From the NCBI RefSeq assembly GCF_947495315.1, contig NZ_CANLYD010000004.1, positions 353,394 to 417,393 of the forward strand: a stretch of 64,000 nucleotides of DNA, given 5' to 3'. The first letter of the stretch is position 1. Every line of letters begins with the position of its first letter. The DNA comes from an uncultured Aquimarina sp. Lineage in GTDB: Bacteria > Bacteroidota > Bacteroidia > Flavobacteriales > Flavobacteriaceae. A program made the position numbers and the translations under genes. A model generated the notes under the pieces. That model was not told the origin of the DNA. It did no database searches and worked only from the letters and a program-made list of their open reading frames with translations. This document shows positions 33,953-42,986 of the stretch, in pieces.

Positions 33953-34666
33953 ATGGAATATTTAGAATTATTTTTAAAATCAATCTTTATAGATAATATG
34001 GTATTCGCATTCTTCTTAGGGATGTGTTCATACTTAGCTGTATCTAAAAAGGTGTCGACAGCTGTTGGCCTTGGAGCGGCAGTTATATTCGTTTTGGCAA
34101 TTACAGTACCATTAAACTTTTTATTGGATAAGTATATTCTTAGAGAAGGCGCTCTGGTTTGGTTAGGTCCAGAATATGCAGATTATGATTTAAGCTTCTT
34201 AACGTTTATTTTATTTATTGCTACTATCGCTACGATGGTACAGTTAGTAGAAATTGTTGTAGAGAAATTCTCACCCTCATTATATAACTCTTTGGGTATT
34301 TTCTTACCATTGATCGCAGTAAACTGTGCAATCCTTGGTGGATCGTTGTTTATGCAACAAAAAGAATTTGCTACTATTACTCACGCTGGTGTATATGGTA
34401 TTGGATCAGGAATCGGGTGGTTCTTGGCAATTCTTGCAATTGCTGCTATTAGAGAAAAGATCAGATACTCTAATGTTCCTGCTCCATTAAGAGGGCTTGG
34501 AATTACTTTTATTCTAACCGGACTTATGGCAATTGGCTTTATGAGTTTTGGAGGAATGCTAACTGGAGGAGATGAAGAGGAGGCAAAGAAAGAGAAGACT
34601 GTTCAGGTAGAAGAAAAAACTACCAAAGAAGTGGCAGAAAATACTAACGTTTCAATACTTAAATAA
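33953..34666 (+). CDS. nqrE: Na+-translocating NADH:quinone reductase subunit E
   Basis: 237 residues; the core of about 200 matches NqrE with six helices. The paired Cys lie in [12 protein letters not shown] and [10 protein letters not shown]. The opening [20 protein letters not shown] is diagnostic. A strongly charged tail of about 35 residues (from [11 protein letters not shown]) extends beyond Vibrio NqrE and would face the cytoplasm or periplasm as a flexible arm. nqrF starts 2 bp after the stop. Confidence 0.96.
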   Translation: MEYLELFLKSIFIDNMVFAFFLGMCSYLAVSKKVSTAVGLGAAVIFVLAITVPLNFLLDKYILREGALVWLGPEYADYDLSFLTFILFIATIATMVQLVEIVVEKFSPSLYNSLGIFLPLIAVNCAILGGSLFMQQKEFATITHAGVYGIGSGIGWFLAILAIAAIREKIRYSNVPAPLRGLGITFILTGLMAIGFMSFGGMLTGGDEEEAKKEKTVQVEEKTTKEVAENTNVSILK

Positions 34667-34667
34667 C

Positions 34668-35975
34668 ATGATATTTTTAGCATCGACAATTGGAACAATC
34701 GTTATTACCATTATTTCATTTTTGGTTCTAACTTTAGTTTTAGTAGGAATTTTATTATTTGCAAAAGATAAATTATTACCATCAGGACCCGTTAAGATTA
34801 CTATTAACGGAGAAAAGGAGATAGAAGTAGCTTCGGGAGGTACTTTATTATCTACATTAGGTAGTGAAAAAATATTTTTACCATCAGCTTGTGGTGGAGG
34901 TGGAACCTGTATTCAGTGTGAATGCCACGTATTAGAAGGTGGAGGAGAAGCCTTGCCTACAGAAACACCGCATTTTTCTCGTAAAGAGTTACAACATGGT
35001 GCACGATTGGCTTGTCAGGTAAAGGTAAAACAAGATATGAATATTGAGATTCCGGAAGAAGTATTCGGAATCAAGAAATGGGAAGCTACAGTTGTTCGTA
35101 ATTATAATGTAGCATCTTTTATCAAGGAATTTGTAGTAGAAATCCCTGAAGATATGGGGTATAAAGCTGGAGGATATATCCAGATTGAGATTCCTCAATG
35201 TGAGATCAAATACTCTGATATTGATATTACAGCGCATCCAGAAGAACACGATACGCCAGACAAGTTTCAGGCGGAATGGGATAAGTTTGGTTTATGGCCA
35301 TTAGTGATGAAAAATAACGAAACTGTAGAGCGTGCATATTCTATGGCTTCTTATCCTGCAGAAGGTAGAGAGATTATGCTTAATGTGCGTATTGCTACTC
35401 CACCATGGGATAGAAGTAAAAATGGATGGATGGATGTAAATCCTGGTGTTGCCTCTTCTTATATTTTTGCACAGAAACCTGGAGATAAAGTAACGATCTC
35501 AGGACCTTATGGAGAGTTCTTTATCAATGAATCTGAATCAGAAATGTTATATGTAGGTGGTGGAGCAGGAATGGCTCCAATGCGTTCTCATTTGTATCAC
35601 TTATTCAGAACATTAGAGACTGGTCGTAAAGTTACATACTGGTATGGAGGAAGATCAAAAAGAGAATTGTTCTATTTAGATCATTTCCAGCAACTAGAAA
35701 AGAGTTTCCCTAATTTTAAATTCTATCTAGCGCTTTCTGAACCATTAGAAGAAGATAACTGGAAAGTTAAAAGTGATATTGATGCAGAAGGAGATGGGTT
35801 CGTTGGATTTATCCATAACTGTGTGATTGATAATTATCTTAATCATCATGAATCTCCAGAAGATATAGAATTATATTTCTGTGGACCACCATTAATGAAT
35901 AAGGCTGTTCAGAAAATGGGAGAAGATTTTGGTATTCCTGATGAGCATATCAGATTTGATGACTTCGGAGGATAA
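34668..35975 (+). CDS. nqrF: Na+-translocating NADH:quinone reductase subunit F
   Basis: 435 residues. One N-terminal membrane helix is followed by a [2Fe-2S] ferredoxin domain with Cys75, Cys81, Cys84 and Cys116 (SACGGGGTCIQCECHV and LACQV). The FAD domain has the RAYSMASYP motif and the NADH domain GGGAGMAPMRSH. The protein ends in the conserved FDDFGG. NqrF is where NADH enters the complex. Last core gene of the operon; a strong terminator lies about 25 bp downstream. Confidence 0.97.
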   Translation: MIFLASTIGTIVITIISFLVLTLVLVGILLFAKDKLLPSGPVKITINGEKEIEVASGGTLLSTLGSEKIFLPSACGGGGTCIQCECHVLEGGGEALPTETPHFSRKELQHGARLACQVKVKQDMNIEIPEEVFGIKKWEATVVRNYNVASFIKEFVVEIPEDMGYKAGGYIQIEIPQCEIKYSDIDITAHPEEHDTPDKFQAEWDKFGLWPLVMKNNETVERAYSMASYPAEGREIMLNVRIATPPWDRSKNGWMDVNPGVASSYIFAQKPGDKVTISGPYGEFFINESESEMLYVGGGAGMAPMRSHLYHLFRTLETGRKVTYWYGGRSKRELFYLDHFQQLEKSFPNFKFYLALSEPLEEDNWKVKSDIDAEGDGFVGFIHNCVIDNYLNHHESPEDIELYFCGPPLMNKAVQKMGEDFGIPDEHIRFDDFGG

Positions 35976-36000
35976 TATATAATTTATAATATTTCACTGT

Positions 36001-36033
36001 AAACCGGTACAAGCAATTGTGTCGGTTTTTTTA
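36001..36033 (+). terminator. intrinsic terminator after nqrF
   Basis: Stem AAACCGGTACAA (36001-36012), tetraloop GCAA, complementary arm 36017-36028 with two G-T pairs, then a run of seven Ts. It separates nqrA-F from the downstream accessory genes, so these need their own promoter or read-through. Confidence 0.85.
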
Positions 36034-36066
36034 TTTTCGAATATTCGTATTAATGTAATACTTGTT

Positions 36067-36777
36067 ATGTATATAATAAAACACTCATTTTTAATCTTAT
36101 TAGTTTCTTTTTTAATCTTAATGATCAGCCAATCTTTGTTTTCCCAAAACATAAAAATATCTCAGGACTCTTTGGTTTATGTAGTTGAATACGATGGTGC
36201 CTTTTACAATAAATATACTTTAAAACCTTTGTCAGTTGATAGATGTTCAGCCTCCAGTTTTTTGCAAAGTAAAGTTCAGAATTATTCTGAAAGAAATCTG
36301 ATAGATAATAATGATGGAACAGCTTGGGTAGAAGGTCGTTCTCATGCCGGTCTTGGAGAAACAATAAGAGTTACTTTTAAGGATAAAAGTGCTTTGCCTT
36401 ATGTAATCAGAATAGTTCCAGGATATTTGAAATCAGAAGAAATCTGGTATCAGAATAATAGAGTTGCTAAGATTAATATTAGGGCTATCGGAACAGACGG
36501 TGATTCTGAATATGTAATAGACGAATGGAAGGACGTAAACTTTAGAAAAGATTCTTTGTCTAAAGTATCTGTTTCACCTCAATATATAGATATTAGTAAT
36601 AACTATATTCAGCATATGGGATATACGGAATTTATAGCGATTGAATTGGAGATTATGGAAGTGGATACTATTGGGGCTTTGTATAATGACACATGTATTT
36701 CGGAAATAAGTTTTTTTGAAATTGATAAATTGATCAAGACGTATTCTTCTAAGGAATATCAAAAAATAAAGAATTAA
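36067..36777 (+). CDS. secreted protein with NADase-type glycan-binding (discoidin-like) domain
   Basis: 236 residues from the ATG at 36067; the longer frame would start inside the nqrF terminator. The N-terminal hydrophobic stretch is a signal peptide or anchor, cut near SLFSQ. The core shows the discoidin-like pattern ENNLIDxxxxTAWVEG: here RNLIDNNDGTAWVEGRSHAGLGETIRVTF, followed by IVPGYLKSEEIWYQNNRVAKINI. That is the layout of the domain described as NADase-type glycan-binding. No catalytic region is fused to it. The ligand is unknown. The next gene begins about 18 bp downstream on the same strand. Confidence 0.7.
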   Translation: MYIIKHSFLILLVSFLILMISQSLFSQNIKISQDSLVYVVEYDGAFYNKYTLKPLSVDRCSASSFLQSKVQNYSERNLIDNNDGTAWVEGRSHAGLGETIRVTFKDKSALPYVIRIVPGYLKSEEIWYQNNRVAKINIRAIGTDGDSEYVIDEWKDVNFRKDSLSKVSVSPQYIDISNNYIQHMGYTEFIAIELEIMEVDTIGALYNDTCISEISFFEIDKLIKTYSSKEYQKIKN

Positions 36778-36795
36778 TACTGAATCTAATTATTT

Positions 36796-37674
36796 ATGAA
36801 AAAATATGCTCTGGTATTAATAAGTGCTATTCTTTTAGTACTACTTTTTAGAACAACCTCTAAAGGAAAGCACCTTACAAATCATGTAAAAGGAGTTGTG
36901 AAAAACATAGTTTCAACTCCTAATTATATTGATGAAGATGGTGATTCTATTTCGACCAGAGTGAAGGTTCCAAAAAGTTATAAAAGGAGAGCGTATCCAA
37001 AAGGTTCTTTTCAGGAATATCTTCGTCATTATCGATTAAAAAATCATGGATCACCGATTATTAATTATGATAATAGCAGATACTTTGCGCAACATTGGCA
37101 TGATGCTATTTTAGAAATCCCTGTTCCTGCTAATGGATTGCAACAATGTGCTGATGCTTTAATGAGAATGAGAGCAGAATATTTATGGGATTCGAATAGA
37201 AAAGATGAAATAGGATTTAACTTTACCTCAGGTCATTATTGTTCCTGGAAAAAATATGCTAAAGGATATCGACCTAAGATTCGAGGAAATAAAGTAACTT
37301 TTCATAAAACAGCATCACCTAATTCTTCTAAAGCTAATTTCTATAAATATCTCAATCTGATTTATACGTACGCCGGGACTTTATCCTTGTACACAGAACT
37401 ACCTAAAATTGAAGTTAAAGATTTGACGATCGGTGATATGTTAGTAAATCCTGGAACTTCTGGGCATATAGAAATCATAGTGGACGAAATAGTAAATGAT
37501 AAAGGAGTGAAACTATTTTTGTTAGCACAAGGAAATACGCCAGCTCAGAATGTCTGTCTGCTTAAAAATTTTGAAGATACCAGTATTTCGCCTTGGTATA
37601 GATTTAGCGAAAATGTAGCTGTGTATACGCCTAGCTATCATTTTGAAGAGGCATTGTTTATTCGGTTTAAATAA
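36796..37674 (+). CDS. DUF4846 family protein
   Basis: 292 residues with an N-terminal membrane anchor (YALVLISAILLVLLF). The DUF4846 pattern is present: RRAYPKGSFQEYLRHYRLKNHG, VPANGLQQCADALMRMRAEYLW, IGFNFTSGHYCSW, YAGTLSLYTEL and IGDMLVNPGTSGHIEIIVD. The family is common in Bacteroidota, looks like an exported NlpC-like or peptidoglycan-associated fold, and has no proven function. It probably sits in the periplasm. It is co-oriented with the genes on both sides. Confidence 0.8.
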   Translation: MKKYALVLISAILLVLLFRTTSKGKHLTNHVKGVVKNIVSTPNYIDEDGDSISTRVKVPKSYKRRAYPKGSFQEYLRHYRLKNHGSPIINYDNSRYFAQHWHDAILEIPVPANGLQQCADALMRMRAEYLWDSNRKDEIGFNFTSGHYCSWKKYAKGYRPKIRGNKVTFHKTASPNSSKANFYKYLNLIYTYAGTLSLYTELPKIEVKDLTIGDMLVNPGTSGHIEIIVDEIVNDKGVKLFLLAQGNTPAQNVCLLKNFEDTSISPWYRFSENVAVYTPSYHFEEALFIRFK

Positions 37675-37789
37675 TTCAAGGTACTATTTGTGATTTTTAC
37701 AAAATTTAAAATACACTTGCGTGTTTATTGCGAATTCTCAAAAGAAGTATCTATTACATTTGTTTCGAACTTTTAATGAAATATATAAA

Positions 37790-38470
37790 ATGAAAAAACT
37801 TCTTTTTAAGTCAGTACTGATTTTAATAATCCAATTTTTATCTTCCTGTGATAGTGATGATGATCAATCCTTAGTATTAACCACTGTAAAAGGACGGGTA
37901 TACGATGTTGAAAGAAATATTAATATAGAAGGGTTGGAAGTGTCAGTGTTGAAAACAGATTGTTTTATAGGTTGCGATTCTGAATTTATTGATTCTGCAA
38001 TAACCGATGAAAATGGTAATTATTCTATTACGTACCATCATATTCCAGGTGAGCGATATGTTTTGTCAAAACCTTATTTTGAATCAGAATATTATACAGA
38101 GTTTATAGAAGTTGAAAAAGAGATAGAGGAAGGCGTGGAAAATATAAAAGATATTGACGCTTGGCTCCCTGTCATTATAAAACTAAATGCTCGCATAACA
38201 AATAACGAAAATGGGCCTTTACGAATATTCAGTAACATCATTAACCATAATGATCTAAGCTTTGTTTTTTCTCCAAATCACGTTATAGATGAACAAGAAA
38301 AGGATACTATAGTATATATGGAAGGGAGACCAAATTCACAAATTGAATTGGATTTTGTATATGCAACAGGATATTCTAATGAAGATTATCATCATTATCG
38401 TGAGATTGTTCAAACGAGTTTGGCTGATACACTTAGCGTATCTTATATAGTAGATTGTTCAAGTTTTTAA
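37790..38470 (+). CDS. lipoprotein with carboxypeptidase-regulatory-like domain
   Basis: 226 residues from the ATG at 37790, giving a compact signal peptide with lipobox FLSSC (Cys near 20); the frame is open upstream but lacks a signal there. The first part of the mature protein is a beta-sandwich of the CarboxypepD_reg type: VKGRVYDVERNINIEGLEVSV, then AITDENGNYSITY. The C-terminal 110 residues are beta-rich and unrecognised. Two Cys in TDCFIGCDS may pair. Probably an outer-membrane or surface lipoprotein of unknown role. Confidence 0.65.
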   Translation: MKKLLFKSVLILIIQFLSSCDSDDDQSLVLTTVKGRVYDVERNINIEGLEVSVLKTDCFIGCDSEFIDSAITDENGNYSITYHHIPGERYVLSKPYFESEYYTEFIEVEKEIEEGVENIKDIDAWLPVIIKLNARITNNENGPLRIFSNIINHNDLSFVFSPNHVIDEQEKDTIVYMEGRPNSQIELDFVYATGYSNEDYHHYREIVQTSLADTLSVSYIVDCSSF

Positions 38471-38534
38471 TTTCTATCTTCAAGTTTAAAATAGTTTATT
38501 ATTAGTGTTCAAAATAATACCTTTGTCGTTACTT

Positions 38535-38912
38535 ATGACAAGGATATTAACTAAACAAGAACTTCATAATCTGGCAATGAATATTGTTGGAGAAGAGCTA
38601 GAAGAAAGGGGTTACGAATTTATTGCGATTAATAGTAAAATAGGAAAGCATCCACAGTTTGTATGTATTGATGCTTCTAATCAAAGATACTTTGTAATTG
38701 TAAAAGCAGTAGCATATCCAGATAATCCACATAATTATGATATGGTATGGATGGAAGCATTTAAAAAGCATGCCAGAGAACAAGAGGCAAAAGTATTTTA
38801 TGCAGGTGTTGGATTACAGAATTCAGAAAATCCCAATAAGCCTATTTTATTAAATGAAGAATATGTTTTAGAATATGCTGGATTACAAGTAATAGAAACA
38901 CATCTTAATTAA
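38535..38912 (+). CDS. conserved small protein of the nqr-apbE locus, 125 aa
   Basis: 125 residues from the ATG at 38535; the longer frame begins with GTG. No signal or membrane segment. It opens MTRILTKQELHNLAMNIVGE and contains FVCIDASNQRYFVIVKAVAYPDNP, FKKHAREQEAKVFYAGVGL and LEYAGLQVIE. I recall similar proteins in flavobacterial genomes mislabelled as 'NqrF subunit' because of where they sit; this protein has no FeS, FAD or NADH motif. The layout (strand-helix-strand with Lys, Glu and Asp) is loosely nuclease- or Holliday-junction-fold-like, but that is a guess. It lies 5 bp before apbE. Confidence 0.7.
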   Translation: MTRILTKQELHNLAMNIVGEELEERGYEFIAINSKIGKHPQFVCIDASNQRYFVIVKAVAYPDNPHNYDMVWMEAFKKHAREQEAKVFYAGVGLQNSENPNKPILLNEEYVLEYAGLQVIETHLN

Positions 38913-38917
38913 AGCCT

Positions 38918-39913
38918 ATGATTCGTAATCTTCTTATTTATTGCTTGCTAGTATGTCTGTTATCCTGCAAGAAAACACCGGAACAGTATCTTAATTATAC
39001 AAGTGGAGATGCATTTGGCACTACATTTTCGGTTCAGTTTATTGATAAAAATGAAATTGATCTTTCTGCATCTTATGATAGTATAATAAATGTGATTAAT
39101 ACCTCAATGTCGACGTATCAAAATGACTCTGATATTTCTAAAATAAACTTTGGGGATACAACCGTTTCTGTAGATAATCATTTTAAAAATGTATTTAATA
39201 CTTCAAAAAGAATTTATAAAGAAACAGAAGGAGTTTTTGATCCTACTGTTGGCGTTTTGGTGAATGCTTGGGATTTTGGGCCAAAAGGTAAAATAGTAGC
39301 GTTAGATAGTCTTAAAATAGATAGTTTGTTAATCTCTGTTGGGTTAGACAAGGTGATATTACAGGATAATAAGATTGTGAAACAATATCCTAACACTTTT
39401 ATTGATTTTAATGCTTTGGCAAAAGGGTACGCGGTTGATGTATTTGCTGAGTTTTTGGAAGCTAAAAACTTTGAAAATTATTTAGTGGAAATAGGAGGCG
39501 AGATTAGAGGTAAAGGCAGTAACTTGATCAAAGTGAAGCCTTGGAAAATTGGAGTAGAAGATCCAAATTTTGATCAAACACAATCTTATAGCAAAGTACT
39601 TTCTTTAAAAAATGAAGCAATGGCCACTTCAGGAAGCTATCGCAAATTTAAGTTAGATGAAAATGGGAATAGGTATGCACATATTATTGATACAAAAACG
39701 GGGTATCCTCATAAGTCCAATCTCTTAAGTGTTTCGATTTTAGCTAAAACCTGTATGGAAGCCGATGCATACGCTACTGCTTTGATGTCTATGGGACTAG
39801 AGAGATCCAAACAGTTTCTAAATGAACATCCAGAACTGAAAGTTTATTTTATTTATGAAGATGATAAAAAGGAACTAAAAACACTTACGCTAAATGGTTT
39901 TCCTGATAACTAA
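38918..39913 (+). CDS. apbE: FAD:protein FMN transferase ApbE
   Basis: 331 residues, a lipoprotein with Cys17 (LLSCKK). The ApbE family blocks are all visible: GTTFSVQF, FDPTVGVLVNAWDFGP, FIDFNALAKGYAVD, VEIGGEIRGKGS, ATSGSYRKF and HIIDTKTGYP. The C-terminal TCMEADAYATALMSMG follows. It transfers FMN from FAD to the threonine hydroxyl of NqrB and NqrC in the periplasm, so its place after nqr makes functional sense. A degraded copy of its last 80 bp occurs at 43190-43262, beyond the inverted two-component module. Confidence 0.95.
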   Translation: MIRNLLIYCLLVCLLSCKKTPEQYLNYTSGDAFGTTFSVQFIDKNEIDLSASYDSIINVINTSMSTYQNDSDISKINFGDTTVSVDNHFKNVFNTSKRIYKETEGVFDPTVGVLVNAWDFGPKGKIVALDSLKIDSLLISVGLDKVILQDNKIVKQYPNTFIDFNALAKGYAVDVFAEFLEAKNFENYLVEIGGEIRGKGSNLIKVKPWKIGVEDPNFDQTQSYSKVLSLKNEAMATSGSYRKFKLDENGNRYAHIIDTKTGYPHKSNLLSVSILAKTCMEADAYATALMSMGLERSKQFLNEHPELKVYFIYEDDKKELKTLTLNGFPDN

Positions 39914-39936
39914 TCAAAAAAAAAGTAGTTAACCGA

Positions 39937-40692
39937 TCAGCTGTTTAACCATTCTTTAAAGTCATTTGTCTTTTGTCTACTTACTATAAATTCTTGATCT
40001 CTTGAGTTTGAAATAGAAAGTTTAACTCGATGATTAAAATATGAATCTATTTTCTGAATTGAATTTTTAGAAATAATTTGCCCGCGATTTATTCTATAGA
40101 ATTGATTAGAATCCAGTGAATTAAATAATTGATCCATGGTTTCGTCAATAATATATCTTTTATTAGAAGTTACTCCGAAAGTTATACTGTCTTGAGAATA
40201 AATATATAGAAGATCAGAAATCTTAATTTGTACAAATCCATTCCCTTCTTTGACCAAAATCCCTGTTCGACTATTGGTAACAATCTGCATGCTGTCAAGT
40301 AGCTTTTTTAGGATACTTGGGTCAACTGTAGGTTGTCTATTGGATTTGGTGAATTTATTTAACGCATTATCTAACTCATCTTGCTGGATAGGTTTTAATA
40401 AATAATCTATGCTGTTTACTTTAAATGCTTGAATAGCATATTGATCGAAAGCTGTGGTAAAAATGATAGGGACATCAACATCTGTTTTCTGAAAAATTTC
40501 AAAACTTAATCCATCGGCCAATTGGATATCCATAAAAACTAAATCAGGAGCAGTGTTTTTCTGAAACCATTCCACAGCATCTTCGACGGTATCGATGATA
40601 TCCAATAATTGATATTCAAAATTACAAGAAGCAAGCTTACTTTGTAATTGATTTGCTGCTCGTGGTTCGTCTTCAATGATTAATACCTGCAT
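39937..40692 (-). CDS. LytTR-family response regulator
   Basis: 251 residues. Receiver domain (1-120) with phospho-acceptor Asp55 in LVFMDIQLADG, Thr in IIFTTAFDQYA and Lys in YLLKPI. LytTR DNA-binding domain (about 145-251) with RTGILVKEGNGFVQIKISDLLYIYSQ and FYRINRGQIISKNSI. It works with the histidine kinase encoded directly upstream, which overlaps it by 20 bp. Likely targets include the two membrane protein genes of the same unit. Converges with apbE, 23 bp apart. Confidence 0.92.
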   Translation of the reverse strand: MQVLIIEDEPRAANQLQSKLASCNFEYQLLDIIDTVEDAVEWFQKNTAPDLVFMDIQLADGLSFEIFQKTDVDVPIIFTTAFDQYAIQAFKVNSIDYLLKPIQQDELDNALNKFTKSNRQPTVDPSILKKLLDSMQIVTNSRTGILVKEGNGFVQIKISDLLYIYSQDSITFGVTSNKRYIIDETMDQLFNSLDSNQFYRINRGQIISKNSIQKIDSYFNHRVKLSISNSRDQEFIVSRQKTNDFKEWLNS

Positions 40693-41755
40693 ACTTATTT
40701 TTTTGATCAGAAAGTTTTAACAATGGAAGGGAAACAATGAATTGAGTTGAATCATTTTTTATTTCAATTGGTTTGCTAGAAATTAAGGCATAGCGTTTTT
40801 CAATATTTTTTAGCCCAACTTTTGTAGAAGGTATTTGAGTTGATTTAGGTTGAATCTTGTTAGTTACTATTAAGGAATTATCTTTAATTTCTACTGATAT
40901 GACTAATGGTTTTGATCTTGAAATTACATTGTGTTTTATGGCGTTTTCTAATAAAAGCTGAAGACTCATAGGTACAATCATAACATCTAATGAAGCTTTT
41001 GGAATATCCCAATTCACTTTCAGGTTATTCCCGAATCTTTCTGATTGTATATGAATATAGGACTTTGCGAATTTTAATTCATCTCTAAGTGAAATCAGAT
41101 TTGCGTTTCCGGACTCCAATATAAAACGATATACATCCGATAGTTTGTCTACAAATTCTTTTGCATCCTCTTTAGAATTTTGATCAATAATATCGCGTAG
41201 CGTATTAAGGGTATTGAATAAAAAATGTGGCTGTGCTTGATTTCTTAGGGTGTCTAATTGTGCTTGCACAATCATCTGCTTTGTCTGTTCTTCTTCTCTT
41301 ATTGATTTCTTGAGTCTTATGTAGAAATAAATTGCTTCATATATCGCCATAGTCATAGTACTTATCAAAATAATCGGCAGTAATACTTTAGCTCTAGAAA
41401 CAGGATTATAGTTAATGCTCCAGATCAATGATAATAAAATACCACCAACAATATCTACTATGATTACGGTACTAACAATAGCGATAAAGAATAGGACAAT
41501 ACGCTTTCTGTTATCTTTAAAGTCAGGGAATCTCTTTCGTAAAAAAATCATAATACCACGTATGATAAACCAATCACAGGTGGAAAAGAATAGCGAAATA
41601 TTCCAACGAATAATTGCTTCGGTTAGAGAATATCTTTCAAAAGAACTATTAAACAGGAAGTATGTAACAAAACTAAGAATTAAGATGCCAATGATGATGA
41701 ACCAAAAGTCATCAAACCCCAAATATTTTATACGCTTTTTCTTGTTGACCAACAT
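40673..41755 (-). CDS. LytS-type sensor histidine kinase
   Basis: 360 residues. Four membrane helices (about 18-35, 50-68, 85-110, 120-145) have short loops and no large sensor domain. The His_kinase (PF06580-type) block QAQPHFLFNTLNTLRDI has His177. The HATPase_c part has LQLLLENAIKHNV and the G-box VGLKNIEKRY. It should autophosphorylate and pass the phosphate to the LytTR regulator. The 3' end overlaps the regulator start by 20 bp. The membrane part may sense something inside the bilayer or through its partner membrane proteins. Confidence 0.92.
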   Translation of the reverse strand: MLVNKKKRIKYLGFDDFWFIIIGILILSFVTYFLFNSSFERYSLTEAIIRWNISLFFSTCDWFIIRGIMIFLRKRFPDFKDNRKRIVLFFIAIVSTVIIVDIVGGILLSLIWSINYNPVSRAKVLLPIILISTMTMAIYEAIYFYIRLKKSIREEEQTKQMIVQAQLDTLRNQAQPHFLFNTLNTLRDIIDQNSKEDAKEFVDKLSDVYRFILESGNANLISLRDELKFAKSYIHIQSERFGNNLKVNWDIPKASLDVMIVPMSLQLLLENAIKHNVISRSKPLVISVEIKDNSLIVTNKIQPKSTQIPSTKVGLKNIEKRYALISSKPIEIKNDSTQFIVSLPLLKLSDQKNKYAGINH

Positions 41756-41766
41756 TTTTAGCTTGA

Positions 41767-42567
41767 TTATAGTTTAAGTAATGGCATACCTTGTTTAGCT
41801 TGATAAAATGTGAATCCAATCCACGTTGCATAGAGTAATCCAAAAAATAGCACTGTAACGATCTGGTTTCTGTTAGAAGCCTTCCATTTTTTAGATACCC
41901 ATAATGCGAATAACGGAATTATTTGTATCCCATGCAATCCGAAAAAATGAGCTACCCTCAAATCTCCACTTATAGTACTCCAATTAACCAGCGGGAGACC
42001 TGTTCCTTCATCTGCGGGGCCAACATTATGAGTCATTTGAGTTATCATCTGACCACCTACCCAGCTACCGAAAAATATAATTAACCAACCCATTAAGATA
42101 GCATATTGAATAGATTTTGTGGTGTCTAATTTCAATCGTATTGTATCAAAAATAAATAATAGCATGATCAATACATTGATTCCAATGAAAAATCCCATTC
42201 CTAAAAATAGTATAGCATCAAAGGGAGTAGACTCATTATAATGCGATGGAACACCTCTTGAAGCTTGATAAAAAATAATACCTAATTCTAATAATAATGT
42301 ATAGGAAACGATATTATTTATAATGTTCTTCTTTCTTTTAGAGTATGGATATATAGTCATTAAATATCCTACGGTCAAAGTGTAAATAGCTATTGAGATT
42401 GAGAATTTTAGAGGTTTGATCCAAACACTAATTCCTTCTAAGGTTCTGTCGTCTATAAAAAGTCCTACTATACATACAATCGCAATGATAAAATTGATTA
42501 GTACAGCCCAATAAAGAATAGGACTTTCTTTTTTTACGATACGGAATACTTCATTTAGATACTTCAT
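41767..42567 (-). CDS. hypothetical seven-helix membrane protein
   Basis: 266 residues with seven predicted membrane segments. Polar residues inside or at the ends of helices include LKFSIS (helix 2), SRGVPSHYNES (loop), GGQMITQMTHNVGP and RVAHFFGLHGIQIIPL (helix 6, two His) and YQAKQGMPLL at the end. The last resembles the loop sequence YQASRGVPSHYN, hinting at internal duplication. I do not recognise a named family. It starts within a TAATG overlap with the DUF4281 gene and precedes the kinase gene by 11 bp, so all four genes are one unit. A ligand- or heme-binding sensor partner is possible but speculative. Confidence 0.7.
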   Translation of the reverse strand: MKYLNEVFRIVKKESPILYWAVLINFIIAIVCIVGLFIDDRTLEGISVWIKPLKFSISIAIYTLTVGYLMTIYPYSKRKKNIINNIVSYTLLLELGIIFYQASRGVPSHYNESTPFDAILFLGMGFFIGINVLIMLLFIFDTIRLKLDTTKSIQYAILMGWLIIFFGSWVGGQMITQMTHNVGPADEGTGLPLVNWSTISGDLRVAHFFGLHGIQIIPLFALWVSKKWKASNRNQIVTVLFFGLLYATWIGFTFYQAKQGMPLLKL

Positions 42568-42986
42568 TATTTTTTTAGTTTAATTGTTCTGATGATCGTA
42601 AAAAGTAAAAAGCCTATAGGGCCTAGCATAAATGTGGCAAAAAGGCAAGGAGCGATTAATAGTTGATGAATTCCTAATTTTTTATTTTGATCTAGTATCC
42701 ACATTCCAATAAGGAGGTCAAAAGCTAGATAATGCACCCAGCCAGCCAGTACAGCATTTTCTTCGGTAAATAATTCCATAACCGAATTTAAACTGCCAAA
42801 ATCCATTCCTCCGCCTATTTGCATAGCTAGAAAAATATAAATAGCATATACAACAGATAATAGTAAGGGGACTATTTTAAATTCAATTAGAAATCGAGTC
42901 ACTTTCCATTTTGGTAGTAGCATCATTAAGATCCACATAGGCATAGCGGTCATATTGGCAAAAGAAAAGACATCAGTCGGAGTCAT
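42567..42986 (-). CDS. DUF4281 (ABA4-like) membrane protein
   Basis: 139 residues and four membrane helices. Family features: FSFANMTAMPMWILMMLLP at the N-terminus, LTEENAVLAGWVHYLAFDLLIGMWI in the middle (with the conserved Trp-x-His) and CLFATFMLGPIGFLLF at the end. Plant ABA4 of this family is needed for neoxanthin formation; bacterial members have no set role. First gene of the unit that continues with the seven-helix protein (TAATG overlap), kinase and LytTR regulator. Confidence 0.85.
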   Translation of the reverse strand: MTPTDVFSFANMTAMPMWILMMLLPKWKVTRFLIEFKIVPLLLSVVYAIYIFLAMQIGGGMDFGSLNSVMELFTEENAVLAGWVHYLAFDLLIGMWILDQNKKLGIHQLLIAPCLFATFMLGPIGFLLFTIIRTIKLKK

